Positions 48,068 through 56,771 of a stretch of DNA of 64,000 nucleotides are shown here, one piece after another. The DNA is from CAVQZA01 sp963718355. GTDB lineage: Bacteria > Actinomycetota > Thermoleophilia > Gaiellales > Gaiellaceae. Where the stretch lies: positions 1 through 64,000 of the forward strand of contig CAVQZA010000019.1 of NCBI GenBank assembly GCA_963718355.1, written 5' to 3'. The stretch's first letter is position 1. Each line of letters begins with the position of its first letter. A model generated the notes under the pieces. It had not been told where the DNA came from. It worked only from the letters and a program-made list of their open reading frames with translations, and did no database searches. Made by a program: the position numbers and the translations under genes.

Positions 48068-48732
48068 CGCACCGAGTATCCAACGCCGTGGACGGTCGCG
48101 ATCGCCGGCGCGCCCGGCAGGTCGCGGAGCTTGCGACGGAGCCGGGCCACATAGGCGTCGAGAGTGTTCTCGCGGACGAAGGCGCCGTGCGGCCAGCCGG
48201 CGGCGAGGAGCTCGCGACGGCGAACCGCCTCGCCCGGTCGGACGAGCAACCGCGCCAGCAGGCGGAACTCGGTCGGCGTCAGCGTCTCCGAGCTGCCGCC
48301 CGCGGAGACGGCGTGCGAGATCGGGTCGAGCCGAAGCCCGAGCGCCTCGACCGAGAGGTCGGCCTGGGCGCGGCGCAGCAGCGCGTTCAGGCGGGCGACC
48401 AGCTCGGCGAAGGCGAACGGCTTGGTCAGGTAGTCGTCGCCGCCCGCGCTGAAGCCGGAGAGCCGCTCGGTGAGGCTGTCGCGCGCGGTGAGGAAGAGGA
48501 CGGGCACCGTGATTCCGCGGGCGCGCAGCGCCTGGCAGAGGTCGCGGCCATCCGCGTCAGGGAGGCCGATGTCGATGATCAGTACATCCGGCGCGCCGGC
48601 CTCGACGCGCGCGAGGAGCTCCGCCCCGCCGGCGACCGCTTCGGCGTCGAAGCCCTCCTCGCCGAGGCCACGCCGCAACACCGACCGCAGCTCGTGGTCA
48701 TCCTCGACGATCAGCACTCGGGCGCCGGTCAT
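48064..48732 (-). CDS. OmpR-family response regulator
   Basis: Two-domain transcription factor of 222 residues. The receiver has the acidic pair D11-D12, the phosphoacceptor D54 in LIIDIGLPDADG and Lys in DYLTKPFAF. The C-terminal winged helix contains LTPTEFRLLARLLVRPGE and the recognition region ENTLDAYVARLRRKL. It is cotranscribed with the kinase that follows. The divergent neighbour, 83 nt away, encodes a membrane protein and is a plausible target. Confidence 0.94.
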   Translation of the reverse strand: MTGARVLIVEDDHELRSVLRRGLGEEGFDAEAVAGGAELLARVEAGAPDVLIIDIGLPDADGRDLCQALRARGITVPVLFLTARDSLTERLSGFSAGGDDYLTKPFAFAELVARLNALLRRAQADLSVEALGLRLDPISHAVSAGGSSETLTPTEFRLLARLLVRPGEAVRRRELLAAGWPHGAFVRENTLDAYVARLRRKLRDLPGAPAIATVHGVGYSVR

Positions 48733-48815
48733 TCCACGCCCAGTATCGCTCCAATCATCCGGGCCGGAACGAGGCGTTCAGGCGAGGTTCAGACGGGCGC
48801 CACGACGCTCCGCCC

Positions 48816-50006
48816 GTGAACGCGCGCAAGATGCTCAACAAGGTCCCGGAGGTCACCCTCTACTTCTGGATCATCAAGATCCTGGCCACGACGGTCGGCG
48901 AGACGGCGGCCGACTACCTGAACGTGAATCTGAAGCTCGGCCTGACCTACACGACGATCGTGATGACGGCGGTCCTGCTCGTCGCGCTGTTCTTCCAGTT
49001 CCGGGTGCGGCTGTACGTGCCGGGGATCTACTGGGTCGCGGTGGTGCTGATCAGCATCGTCGGGACGCTGATCACGGACAACCTGAGCGACAACTTCGGC
49101 GTCTCGCTCGTGACGACGACCGTCGCGTTCGGCATCGCGCTCGCGGCGACCTTCGCGGCCTGGTACGCGAGCGAGCGGACGCTCTCGATCCACACGATCG
49201 TCACCACCAAGCGCGAGGCCTTCTACTGGCTGACCGTGCTGTTCACCTTCGCGCTCGGGACGGCCGGGGGCGATCTCACGGCCGAGCGGCTCGCCGTCGG
49301 CTACTGGAAGTCGGCGCTGATCTTTGCGAGCCTGATCGCGCTCGTGTTCACGGCCCACCGGCTGCTCGGGCTCAACGCGATTCTCGCCTTCTGGGTCGCC
49401 TACATCCTCACTCGTCCGCTCGGCGCGTCGATCGGCGACTTCCTCTCGCAGCCGCGCGCAGACGGCGGGCTCGGCCTCGGCACGACGGTGACGAGCGCGA
49501 TCTTCCTGGTCACGATCCTCGGCGTCGTCGTCTTCCTCACGGTCACGAAGCAGGACCGGATCGAGCCTGACCGCCCGCACGTCGCGACGGGGCCCAGCGC
49601 GTCGGCCCGAGTGCTCGTGGTCGCGAACCGGACCGCAGCTGCTCCAGCGTTGATCGGCGCGGTGCGCAGGCGCGCAGCGGCAGGCGCGGCCGAGTTCTTC
49701 CTCCTGCTCCCGAATCCGATCGATCACGGATTCGATCGGGCGAGCGCCGACGTCGGCGACGGCGACCAGGTGCTGGCGCTGGCCCTGCCGCTCCTGCGCG
49801 AGGCAAGCGGCGCCGAGGTCGCCGGCCGCGTCTCGAAGAGCCCCAACGCCTACGACGACATCGTCGCCGAGCTCGAGACCGGCGACTACGACGAGGTGAT
49901 CCTCAGCACCCTCCCGTCGCACCTGACCCACTGGCTGCACGTCGATCTGCCGCAGCGGGTAGCCGATCTCGGCTACCCGCTGACGACGGTCACAGCAGCG
50001 GTCTGA
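48816..50006 (+). CDS. COG4705-type membrane protein with fused C-terminal Usp-like domain
   Basis: A 396-residue protein. Residues 1-245 hold about seven membrane spans in a repeated COG4705-style pattern: KVPEVTLYFWIIKILATTVGET, KREAFYWLTVLFTFALGTAGGD and NAILAFWVAYILTRPLGASIGD, each with an aromatic-Trp start and a Gly-Asp end. The soluble C-terminal about 130 residues (SARVLVVANRTAAAPALIGAV and YDEVILSTLPSHLTHWLHVD) resembles the universal-stress-protein fold. The fusion is unusual. Transport or stress sensing is a guess from these parts. It starts at GTG and is divergent from the response regulator. Confidence 0.72.
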   Translation: MNARKMLNKVPEVTLYFWIIKILATTVGETAADYLNVNLKLGLTYTTIVMTAVLLVALFFQFRVRLYVPGIYWVAVVLISIVGTLITDNLSDNFGVSLVTTTVAFGIALAATFAAWYASERTLSIHTIVTTKREAFYWLTVLFTFALGTAGGDLTAERLAVGYWKSALIFASLIALVFTAHRLLGLNAILAFWVAYILTRPLGASIGDFLSQPRADGGLGLGTTVTSAIFLVTILGVVVFLTVTKQDRIEPDRPHVATGPSASARVLVVANRTAAAPALIGAVRRRAAAGAAEFFLLLPNPIDHGFDRASADVGDGDQVLALALPLLREASGAEVAGRVSKSPNAYDDIVAELETGDYDEVILSTLPSHLTHWLHVDLPQRVADLGYPLTTVTAAV

Positions 50007-50015
50007 GAGGACCCG

Positions 50016-50657
50016 CTACTGGGCGGACGCGGCCTTGTGCTGCCGGTCGTGCACGTGCACCGCAGTCATCCCGCGGCTGAGGTCGCCGTTCGGGGACTGG
50101 GTCTCGACCCCGACGCCGTCACCCGGCTTGATGTCGGCGAGCGTGATCGCGGTCTTGCTCTTCCCCTGCACGTACTGCGTGCTCGAGGAGACGGGGACAG
50201 TGAGGGTCTGCCCGTTCAGCTGTGTGTCGTGCGGGCCGGTCTTCTTCACGAGCACGACGATCGAGTCGGAGCTCACCGAGACGACCGAGCCGCTGAACCA
50301 GTGGTAGCCGTAGTGGCCGGCGATCTTGACGGCGGTGAGGCTCGTCGGATCGGTGGCCGAGGCCGTTGCGGTGACCCCGGCGCGGTAGCCGGTCTCGAGA
50401 TCGGAGAGCCGTGCGGCGGTCGTGTCCTTGCCGAGCGTGATCTGGGTCGAGGAGGAGACCGCGACCGTGACGGTCTGGCCGTTCAGGCCGGTGTCCTTCT
50501 TGCCGGTCTTGTCGACCTTGACGGTGAGCGTGCCCGAGGCGACGGCGAGGACTTCGCCGGCGAAGTAGCGCTGGCCCTTGTGGCCGTCTGCGAGAGCGGC
50601 GGTCGTGGCGATCGTGGCGACGAGGGCTACGGCGAGGAGTGCGATGAGCTTGCGCAT
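50016..50657 (-). CDS. Secreted two-repeat beta protein (DUF5666-like)
   Basis: Exported protein of 213 residues with a signal peptide at 1-23. The mature part is two similar units of about 80 residues, each starting GEVLAV or GSVVSV, then a repeated LNGQTVTVAVSSSTQ/LNGQTLTVPVSSSTQ block, and ending in a DL/DIKPG turn. This is the DUF5666-type OB-like repeat. The ATG at 50657 is preferred over an upstream start. It converges on the COG4705-type gene and diverges from a similar protein, suggesting joint regulation. Confidence 0.75.
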   Translation of the reverse strand: MRKLIALLAVALVATIATTAALADGHKGQRYFAGEVLAVASGTLTVKVDKTGKKDTGLNGQTVTVAVSSSTQITLGKDTTAARLSDLETGYRAGVTATASATDPTSLTAVKIAGHYGYHWFSGSVVSVSSDSIVVLVKKTGPHDTQLNGQTLTVPVSSSTQYVQGKSKTAITLADIKPGDGVGVETQSPNGDLSRGMTAVHVHDRQHKAASAQ

Positions 50658-50745
50658 GGGATGGCTTCTCCGTGGTGGGGGGACGTTGTCGCCTCGTAGC
50701 ATCGGAGCACGTCGTAAGCCGCCCGTCCGGCGTGCGTGAAATCCC

Positions 50746-50773
50746 CGTAAATGCTCATGAAATGTGGTTTACG
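50746..50773. promoter_or_regulatory. Candidate operator between divergent repeat-protein genes
   Basis: CGTAAA (50746-50751) and TTTACG (50768-50773) form an inverted repeat with a 16-nt spacer in the 178-nt divergent gap. It could bind the OmpR-type regulator encoded at 51367. The assignment is speculative. Confidence 0.3.
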
Positions 50774-50835
50774 TTCCGATTACACGACAAGCACGCGCCG
50801 GTAACACGCTGGTGCGACTGTTGCGAACACACCTC

Positions 50836-51363
50836 ATGCGATTCCGCCTCTCACTCCTCTCCCTCTGCGTACTCGGTGCGCTGCTCGCCGCGGGTGCCGC
50901 CTCGGCGCGCACGGTCAACTTCGTGGTCGACCGCGGCGTCGTGCAGTCGGTCTCGGCCACGCAGGTCGTCTTGCGGGCCCTCGACGGCAGCACGATTACG
51001 ATCAATGTCGGGCCGAAGACGAAGGTCCTGCTGAACGACTCGCCCGCGCCGCTGAGCGCGATCCAGCCCGGGTACGTCGCCGGCGCTCTCCACGACGGGA
51101 ATCGGCCCGCGGTGTACATCCGAGCGGTCGGCCGCGCGCCGCTCGTCGTCGACAAGGGCATCATCGCCTCGGTCTCCGCCACGTCGCTCGTCCTGCGAAC
51201 CGGCTCCGGGGCCGTCACGATCACGATCGGCCCGGCCACGAGCATCCTGCTCAACGGCAAGACCGCAACGGCCGGTGACCTCCGGCCAGGGTACGCTGCA
51301 GAGGTGGCGCATCGGGGTAGCGAGCCCGCGATCCAGATTCGCGCACGCGGAGGGCGGAGGTAA
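50836..51363 (+). CDS. Secreted two-repeat beta protein (DUF5666-like) upstream of a two-component system
   Basis: A 175-residue exported protein with a signal peptide (1-25, LSLCVLGALLAAGAASA). The mature part has two units of about 60 residues: GVVQSVSATQVVL...ITINVGPKTKVLLN and GIIASVSATSLVL...VTITIGPATSILLN, each ending in a Gly-Tyr turn. The design matches the protein at 50016 but with shorter units. Its stop lies 3 nt before the response regulator, so it is probably cotranscribed with the two-component system and may be its extracellular sensor accessory. Confidence 0.72.
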   Translation: MRFRLSLLSLCVLGALLAAGAASARTVNFVVDRGVVQSVSATQVVLRALDGSTITINVGPKTKVLLNDSPAPLSAIQPGYVAGALHDGNRPAVYIRAVGRAPLVVDKGIIASVSATSLVLRTGSGAVTITIGPATSILLNGKTATAGDLRPGYAAEVAHRGSEPAIQIRARGGRR

Positions 51364-51366
51364 GCC

Positions 51367-52035
51367 ATGCCCGGCACGGTCCTGCTGATCGAGGACGAGG
51401 AGAGCATCGCGACGCTCGTCACCGCGTACCTCGAGCGTGACGGCTTCCAGCCGAAGTGGGTTCGCACGGGCCAGGACGGCCTCAATGCCCTCGATCGTGA
51501 GAGCCCGCGCCTCGTGATCCTCGACATCGGCCTGCCGGACATGGATGGGTTCGAGGTCTGCCGCCAGATTCGCCGGAAGGGCACCGTCCCGATCGTGATG
51601 CTGACCGCGCGCGACGACGAGATCGATCGCGTCACCGGGCTCGAGGTCGGCGCCGACGACTACGTCTCGAAGCCGTTCTCGCCGCGCGAGCTGATCGCGC
51701 GCGTCCGCGCCGTGCTCCGCCGCACCGAGCCCGACAGCGAGGCGGAGATGATCGTCCTCGGCGACGTCGTCCTGAATCGGAGCTCGCGCGAGGTGATGGT
51801 GGGCGACCGCGATGTCGATCTCCGCGGCAAGGAGTTCGACCTGCTCGCCTATCTGATGGAGAACCGTGGCGCCGTCGTCACGCGCGACATGCTGCTCGAT
51901 CGCGTCTGGGGCCTCGAGTACGCCGCCGGCACGCGCACCGTCGACGTCCACGTCGCCCAGCTGCGGAAGAAGCTCGGCCGCCCAGAACTGATCCGCACCG
52001 TACGGGGGACCGGCTACAAGCTCATCCGTCCGTGA
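51367..52035 (+). CDS. OmpR-family response regulator
   Basis: A 222-residue regulator. The receiver domain carries D10-E11-E12, phosphoacceptor D53 in LVILDIGLPDMDG, and Lys in DYVSKPFSPRE. The DNA-binding winged helix has LRGKEFDLLAYLMENRG and the recognition segment GTRTVDVHVAQLRKKLG. It overlaps the kinase gene by 4 nt and sits directly after the secreted beta protein. Confidence 0.94.
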   Translation: MPGTVLLIEDEESIATLVTAYLERDGFQPKWVRTGQDGLNALDRESPRLVILDIGLPDMDGFEVCRQIRRKGTVPIVMLTARDDEIDRVTGLEVGADDYVSKPFSPRELIARVRAVLRRTEPDSEAEMIVLGDVVLNRSSREVMVGDRDVDLRGKEFDLLAYLMENRGAVVTRDMLLDRVWGLEYAAGTRTVDVHVAQLRKKLGRPELIRTVRGTGYKLIRP

Positions 52036-53381
52036 AGTCGCTGAGGGCGCGCCTGTTCGGGGCGATCGGCCTCGCGGTGATCATCGCGGTCTCGCTCTCG
52101 CTCATCGCGGGCGCCGTGCTCGTCCGTCGCTCGGTGCAGCACGAAGCGATGGCCTCGCTCGGCCGCCAGGCCGACCTGCTCGCCCAGCAGCAGCGCACTG
52201 CACCGCCGCCCGCCGCGCTCGGCCAGTTCCTCGCGACGCAGCAGATGCGGATGGCGCTGCTGACGGTCTACCAGGCCGCCGAGCTCCTGCCGCCGGCGGG
52301 AGCCGCGAAGGTGAGCAGCGGCGAGCCCGCCTCGGGTCACGTCAAGGTCGGCACCACGTCGTTCCTCTACCAGGTGCGGATTATCGACGGGAAGGCGATC
52401 GTGCTCCTGCGCGCCGCGAGCCAGGCGCAGGACTGGGCGCCGTACGAGCTCGCGTTCCTCGTCGCCGGGCTCGTCGGGCTCGTGCTCGCTGCGCTGGGTG
52501 CGTATGTGCTCGCGCGCGCGATCTCCCGTCCGATCCAGCGCGTCGCCGACGCGAGTCGCGCGCTGGCGGTCGGCGAGCAGCACGGCCCGCTCCGGCCCGA
52601 AGGCCCGGCCGAGGTGGTCGCCCTCGCCGAGGCGTTCAATTTCATGAGCGACGAGCTGACCCAGGCGCGCAACGCCGAGCGGACCTTCCTCCTCTCCGTC
52701 AGCCACGAGCTGAAGACGCCGCTGACCGCGATCACCGGTCACGCAGAGGCGCTCGGCGACGGCGTCGTCCCGCCGGAGCGGGTCGCCGAGGTGATCCTCA
52801 AGGAGTCGAAGCGGCTCGAGCGGCTCGTGCGCGACCTGCTCGACCTCGCGCGGCTCGACGCGCACGTCTTCGGCGTCCATCCGCAGCGCGTCGACCTCGC
52901 GGAGCTCGCGGACGAAGCCGTTGTGCGCTTCACGCCGCAGGCGCGCGCCTTCGGCGTCGAGCTCCTCGCCGACGCGCCTCGCCCGTCGCCCGCAGTCGCC
53001 GACCCCGATCGCGTGCTCCAGGTGCTCTCGAACCTGATCGAGAACGCGCTGCGGATCACGCCGGAGGGCGGGTCCGTCACCGTCGGCGCAGAGCCGACCT
53101 CGGTCACCGTCGCCGACACTGGGCCCGGCCTGGCCGAGGACGACGTCGTGCGGGCCTTCGAGCGCTTCTACCTCTACGAGCGCCAGGGCGCCGAGAGCCG
53201 CACTGTCGGCACCGGCCTCGGTCTTGCGATCGTGCGAGAGCTGACCGAGGCGATGGGCGGCTCGGTCGCAGTCGAGAGCCGGCCGGGTGCCGGCACGACC
53301 TTCACGGTGTCACTGCCGCGGGACGAGAGCGCTATGCCGGCAGGGCGTCGAGCACCTCCCTCGCGTGCCCTGCGGGCTTGA
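52032..53381 (+). CDS. Sensor histidine kinase
   Basis: Histidine kinase of 449 residues. Two membrane spans (about 9-32 and 138-162) flank a sensor domain of roughly 105 residues, then HAMP. The phosphorylated histidine is H225 in LLSVSHELKTPLTA; the N box is NLIENALRIT, the G1 box is VADTGPGL and the G2 box GTGLGLAIVREL. It starts at GTG overlapping the regulator. Its 3' end overlaps the convergent peroxiredoxin gene by 50 nt. Confidence 0.94.
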   Translation: MKSLRARLFGAIGLAVIIAVSLSLIAGAVLVRRSVQHEAMASLGRQADLLAQQQRTAPPPAALGQFLATQQMRMALLTVYQAAELLPPAGAAKVSSGEPASGHVKVGTTSFLYQVRIIDGKAIVLLRAASQAQDWAPYELAFLVAGLVGLVLAALGAYVLARAISRPIQRVADASRALAVGEQHGPLRPEGPAEVVALAEAFNFMSDELTQARNAERTFLLSVSHELKTPLTAITGHAEALGDGVVPPERVAEVILKESKRLERLVRDLLDLARLDAHVFGVHPQRVDLAELADEAVVRFTPQARAFGVELLADAPRPSPAVADPDRVLQVLSNLIENALRITPEGGSVTVGAEPTSVTVADTGPGLAEDDVVRAFERFYLYERQGAESRTVGTGLGLAIVRELTEAMGGSVAVESRPGAGTTFTVSLPRDESAMPAGRRAPPSRALRA

Positions 53382-53790
53382 TCCCGTACATCGCTCGCGC
53401 GACGTTGCCGTCGGCGTCGATCAGGAATGTCGAGCGGTTGATGCCCATGAACTTCTTGCCCATGAACTTCCGCTCGCCCCAGACGCCGTAGGCCTCGGCG
53501 GCGACGTGCTCGGGATCGGCGAGCAGCGGAAACGGCAGGCCGTACTTGCTCTTGAACTTCGCGTGTGACTTCTCGCCGTCCGGGCTGATGCCGAGGATCT
53601 CGGCGCCGCGGTCGCGGAAGACGTCGTAGGCGTCACGGAACTCGCACGACTCCGTGGTGCAGCCGGGTGTGTCGTCCTTGGGGTAAAAATACAGTATGAC
53701 CATCTTCCCCCTGAACGTTGAAAGCGTCACCGCCTCGCCCGTATCGGACGTGAGCGTGAAGTCTGGCGCAGCATCGCCTACCTTGAGCAC
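53332..53790 (-). CDS. bcp: Chimeric thiol peroxidase Bcp rebuilt across the left element junction
   Basis: Thioredoxin-dependent peroxiredoxin of 152 residues. The active-site cysteines are C44 and C49 in YPKDDTPGCTTESCEFRD. Codons 36-41 coincide with the 17-bp attachment core at 53669-53685. Upstream of the core, residues 1-35 come from the mobile element and use AT-richer codons (ATA, TAT, TTT, GTA); residues 42-152 are host sequence. The element has therefore replaced the host N-terminus with its own version, about 53% identical over 34 residues to the displaced one at 62707-62841. It starts at GTG and its promoter must lie inside the divergent integrase gene. Confidence 0.9.
   Translation of the reverse strand: MLKVGDAAPDFTLTSDTGEAVTLSTFRGKMVILYFYPKDDTPGCTTESCEFRDAYDVFRDRGAEILGISPDGEKSHAKFKSKYGLPFPLLADPEHVAAEAYGVWGERKFMGKKFMGINRSTFLIDADGNVARAMYGIKPAGHAREVLDALPA
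53669..53685. repeat. attL: left attachment-site core of the serine-integrase element
   Basis: GTGTCGTCCTTGGGGTA is identical to 62720-62736. Read on the minus strand it encodes YPKDDT, the most conserved stretch of the Bcp family. It separates host bcp codons (left) from element sequence (right). Confidence 0.85.
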
Positions 53791-55153
53791 GTCGCCTACC
53801 TCCTATCGTCGAGCGGTCGGAATCGTTCGCGTCTCGCGCGTCGGCGACCGCGACGGCGAGCAGTTCGTCTCGCCGAGCGAGCAACGAGAGCGTATCGCGG
53901 CCGCTTGCGACAGGGACGGGCTCGAACTCGTCGACGTGATCGACGAGCTAGACGTCTCGGGCGGGACGCCGCTAGACCGCCGGGTCGGGCTCAGCCGGGC
54001 GCTACGGATGATCGAGAACGGCGAGGCAGACGTCCTCGTCGTCGCGTACCTCGACCGGCTCGTGCGATCGGTCGCGATTCAAGCCGCGATCGTCGAGCGC
54101 GTCGAGAACGCGGGCGGAGGAATCCTCGCCGTCGACGTCGGCGAGCTGCGAACAGACACCGCGTCTAGGTGGCTATCGGGCACGATGCTCGGCATGGTCG
54201 CGGAGTACGCTCGGCGGATGACCGGGGAACGCACCGCCGACGCGAAACGCCGCGCGGTCGCCCGCGGCGTCCCCCCGTTCCCGAACGTCCCGCCCGGCTA
54301 CCGCCGCCGCGAGGATGGCACACTCGAACCCGACCCCGCGACCGCCGCCGCGGTCGCCGACGCGTTCCGGCTCCGAGCGGGCGGAGCGACCGTCGCCGCA
54401 GTCCGCGCGCACCTACACGCCCACGGAATCGAGCGGAGCGTCCACGGGACGCAGGCCCTACTAGCCTCACGGATCGTGCTCGGCGAACTCCGGTTCGGCC
54501 AGTACGTGAACGAGACGTCTCACCCGGCGCTCATCGACACCGGAACCTGGACACGCGTTCAGCGAATGAGAGCGCCGCGCGGCCGTCGCCCGAAGTCGGA
54601 GCGGCTACTCGCCCGGCTCGGCGTCCTCCGCTGCGCGAGCTGCGGCGGACGGATGGTCACAGGCACGACGCGGCAGGGTCAAAAAACGCACGCGTTCTAC
54701 CGATGCCCCTCTCCGGCCGGCGACTGCCCGGAGCGCGTCACAATCAGCGCACCGATCGCCGAAGAGACGGTCGAGCAGCACACCCGCGAGCTACTCGCCG
54801 GGCTCCACGAGCACGCATCGGTAGACGACGGCGTCGAGGAAGCCCGGCAGGCTCTCGACCGGGCGGAGCACGACCTCGACGCGGCCGTCCGCGCGTTTTC
54901 GGGCCTCGACGACGTCGCCACCGCCCGGGAGCGGCTACACGACCTCAGAGACGCCCGAGACGCCGCACACGACCGCCTAGAACGCGCCGCGGCCGCCGTC
55001 GCGCCGTCCGTCTCCCTCGACGCCGGAGCCGACTGGACGAGCCTTACCCTCGCCGGCCGCCGCGACATCATCCGCGCCGTCGTCGGCGTCGCCAACGTCC
55101 GGCCCGCCCGACACGGTGCCGACCGCATCAGTTTCGAGCCGCTCGGCCAGTAG
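53696..55153 (+). CDS. int: Large serine recombinase (integrase)
   Basis: Site-specific recombinase of 485 residues that should integrate and excise the element. The resolvase domain has the catalytic serine S47 in VGIVRVSRVG and conserved arginines in LVRSVAIQAAIVE. The Recombinase domain follows (ARGVPPFPNVPPGYRRREDG). A zinc ribbon has CASCGGRMV and the partner cysteines in CPSPAGDCPE, and a coiled coil and C-terminal DNA-binding part end the protein. ATG 53696 lies 10 nt after the att core; TTG 53783 and GTGs at 53750/53756 are alternatives. The 5' end is antisense to the chimeric bcp start. Confidence 0.93.
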   Translation: MTIFPLNVESVTASPVSDVSVKSGAASPTLSTSPTSYRRAVGIVRVSRVGDRDGEQFVSPSEQRERIAAACDRDGLELVDVIDELDVSGGTPLDRRVGLSRALRMIENGEADVLVVAYLDRLVRSVAIQAAIVERVENAGGGILAVDVGELRTDTASRWLSGTMLGMVAEYARRMTGERTADAKRRAVARGVPPFPNVPPGYRRREDGTLEPDPATAAAVADAFRLRAGGATVAAVRAHLHAHGIERSVHGTQALLASRIVLGELRFGQYVNETSHPALIDTGTWTRVQRMRAPRGRRPKSERLLARLGVLRCASCGGRMVTGTTRQGQKTHAFYRCPSPAGDCPERVTISAPIAEETVEQHTRELLAGLHEHASVDDGVEEARQALDRAEHDLDAAVRAFSGLDDVATARERLHDLRDARDAAHDRLERAAAAVAPSVSLDAGADWTSLTLAGRRDIIRAVVGVANVRPARHGADRISFEPLGQ

Positions 55154-55261
55154 CCGCCGCGCCTCCCGAGCGAGCACACGGCGAACCGCAGCGATCACGT
55201 CCGGCGGAAGCGACTCCCACGGGCCGGGCGAGTCACCCGGGCGACGAGCGTCCGGACTCAC
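54977..55261 (-). CDS. Possible small helical protein antisense to the integrase 3' end
   Basis: From GTG 55261 a 94-codon frame reads a Pro/Gly-rich linker, then PPDVIAAVRRVLAREARRLL, a clear amphipathic helix, then low-complexity Asp/Gly/Ala that is antisense to int (stop at 54977). Similar short helical proteins are common in actinobacterial elements downstream of replication genes. Only the first 50 residues look protein-like, and it follows the ATPase gene by 40 nt on the same strand. Confidence 0.3.
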   Translation of the reverse strand: MSPDARRPGDSPGPWESLPPDVIAAVRRVLAREARRLLAERLETDAVGTVSGGPDVGDADDGADDVAAAGEGKARPVGSGVEGDGRRDGGRGAF

Positions 55262-55301
55262 GCGGGCCCCAGAGCCCGGAGCGTGGAGTAAGCCGAGGCC
55301 G

Positions 55302-56771
55302 TCACGACCGGTCGGCCTCCGCGAACGAGCAGCCGCACGAGAGATAGACGAGCCCCGCCGCGACTCGGTCGACCCGCTTAGGTGCCTCGCATTTGTGACA
55401 GCGGACGCGGTCGCCTTTCGTGAATCGGGCCAAAAGTCCAAATGACGGAACCGGCTCTCGGGCTTCTGGCCCGAGGCCCACCGCCTCGTGCTCGGAAGCC
55501 GCTTCCCGCGACGATTTAGAGTCAGAATCCCTTTCGGAGCCGACGACGCCGTCAGGGTTGTGGCCCAAGTCCGAGGCCGCCGCCGCCGGAGTCTGTGACA
55601 GCGGCAAGAGCCGCCATATGCCGCGCTCGCCGCGGTTGGCGAAGCCCTCGTCGGCTAGGTCCCGATAGGCGCGCCGTAGCGTCCGCTCCGAGATTCCCTC
55701 CGTTGCGGCGAGGGTAAGGAGTCCGGCTCGGGCTTGCGGTTTGCGGTCGCGGAGGACGGCGAGCAGGAATCCGCGCGCAGCTTCACGCTCGACGGCCGGT
55801 CGGCCAACGATGCGCGGCGTCTTGAAGGCCGGGCGATCATCGGCGAGTAGGTCGGCGGTCGATGCTGAGACGTATCCCTCAGCGCCCGGAACGAGGACGA
55901 TGCGCGCCGTCCTCGTCGCGGGCTCGACGCCGTGAGCCGGGACGTCGATTCCCTCCATGACGTACGCGCGAGCCTCCAGAAGCGGCGCGACGTTGCATTT
56001 GTCGTGCACGAGGACGCGCCGGTCGTCGCTTGCCGGCCTCGGCGACTCGTCGTCGGAGCCGGTCTCGTCGTCGGGGGGCTGTTCACGAGCGAACAGAAAT
56101 ACGGAGCGCGAGCCGTCGTAGAGAGCCCCCGAGCCATCGATTCGCTTTTTGAGGTTCCCGCTCGTCGTCTTGTTGAGGTGTGCGATTACGACGGCCGCGA
56201 GCCTGTGACGGGCCGCGATGTTTCGGAGCGCCGCGATCGCCGTCCGGAGTGACTTCGCTTGGTGCGAGTCCACGGAGTCGCCGAGGTTTTCTGCCCACGG
56301 GTCGATCACGAGCAGCCGGAGCCGCCCCTCGAAACTCGCGACGTGAGCATCTAGCTCGACGGCCTGCTCAGGAAGCCGCAGCGACGCCGCGTCGTAGTCG
56401 GCCTCACCGTCAGCGCCGACACCCCACGTGACCGAGACGAAGTGAATGCGACGCATCGTCTCGTCGTCGGCGTCGAGAGCCCGGAGCCGGTACTTCGCGA
56501 CGTCGGCTCCGTCTTCAACCACGACGAGCAGAACCTCGTCGCCGGCTCGGGCGACCTCGACGGCCCACGACAGAACGAGCATCGTCTTCCCAAGCCCGCC
56601 GTCGCCACAAACCGTTGTCACGTTCCCGATCGGCACGCCCGGCCGTAGGAACTCGACCGGCCGGGCGACGTGATCCGCGAACGAGCGAACCTCCAAGACG
56701 GGAGCCTCGAACTTGAACTCGGGGAGCCGCGCCGATTGATCTTGCGCCGATTCATCCGGCGGGACGCTCAC
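55302..56771 (-). CDS. RecA-fold AAA-type ATPase, RepA/DnaB-like helicase candidate
   Basis: A 489-residue ATPase. Walker A GDGGLGKT is at residues 56-63, Walker B RLLVIDPWAENL at about 152-163, followed by VVIAHLNKTTSG and DGSGALYDGSRSVF, the motifs of the RepA/AAA_25 family of plasmid and phage replication helicases. The middle has a winged-helix-like region (TLAATEGISERTLRRAYRDLADEG). The C-terminus carries a zinc ribbon, RCHKCEAPK and SCGCSF. With the nearby primase and iterons it suggests autonomous replication. It starts at GTG and overlaps the next gene by 4 nt. Confidence 0.85.
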   Translation of the reverse strand: MSVPPDESAQDQSARLPEFKFEAPVLEVRSFADHVARPVEFLRPGVPIGNVTTVCGDGGLGKTMLVLSWAVEVARAGDEVLLVVVEDGADVAKYRLRALDADDETMRRIHFVSVTWGVGADGEADYDAASLRLPEQAVELDAHVASFEGRLRLLVIDPWAENLGDSVDSHQAKSLRTAIAALRNIAARHRLAAVVIAHLNKTTSGNLKKRIDGSGALYDGSRSVFLFAREQPPDDETGSDDESPRPASDDRRVLVHDKCNVAPLLEARAYVMEGIDVPAHGVEPATRTARIVLVPGAEGYVSASTADLLADDRPAFKTPRIVGRPAVEREAARGFLLAVLRDRKPQARAGLLTLAATEGISERTLRRAYRDLADEGFANRGERGIWRLLPLSQTPAAAASDLGHNPDGVVGSERDSDSKSSREAASEHEAVGLGPEAREPVPSFGLLARFTKGDRVRCHKCEAPKRVDRVAAGLVYLSCGCSFAEADRS

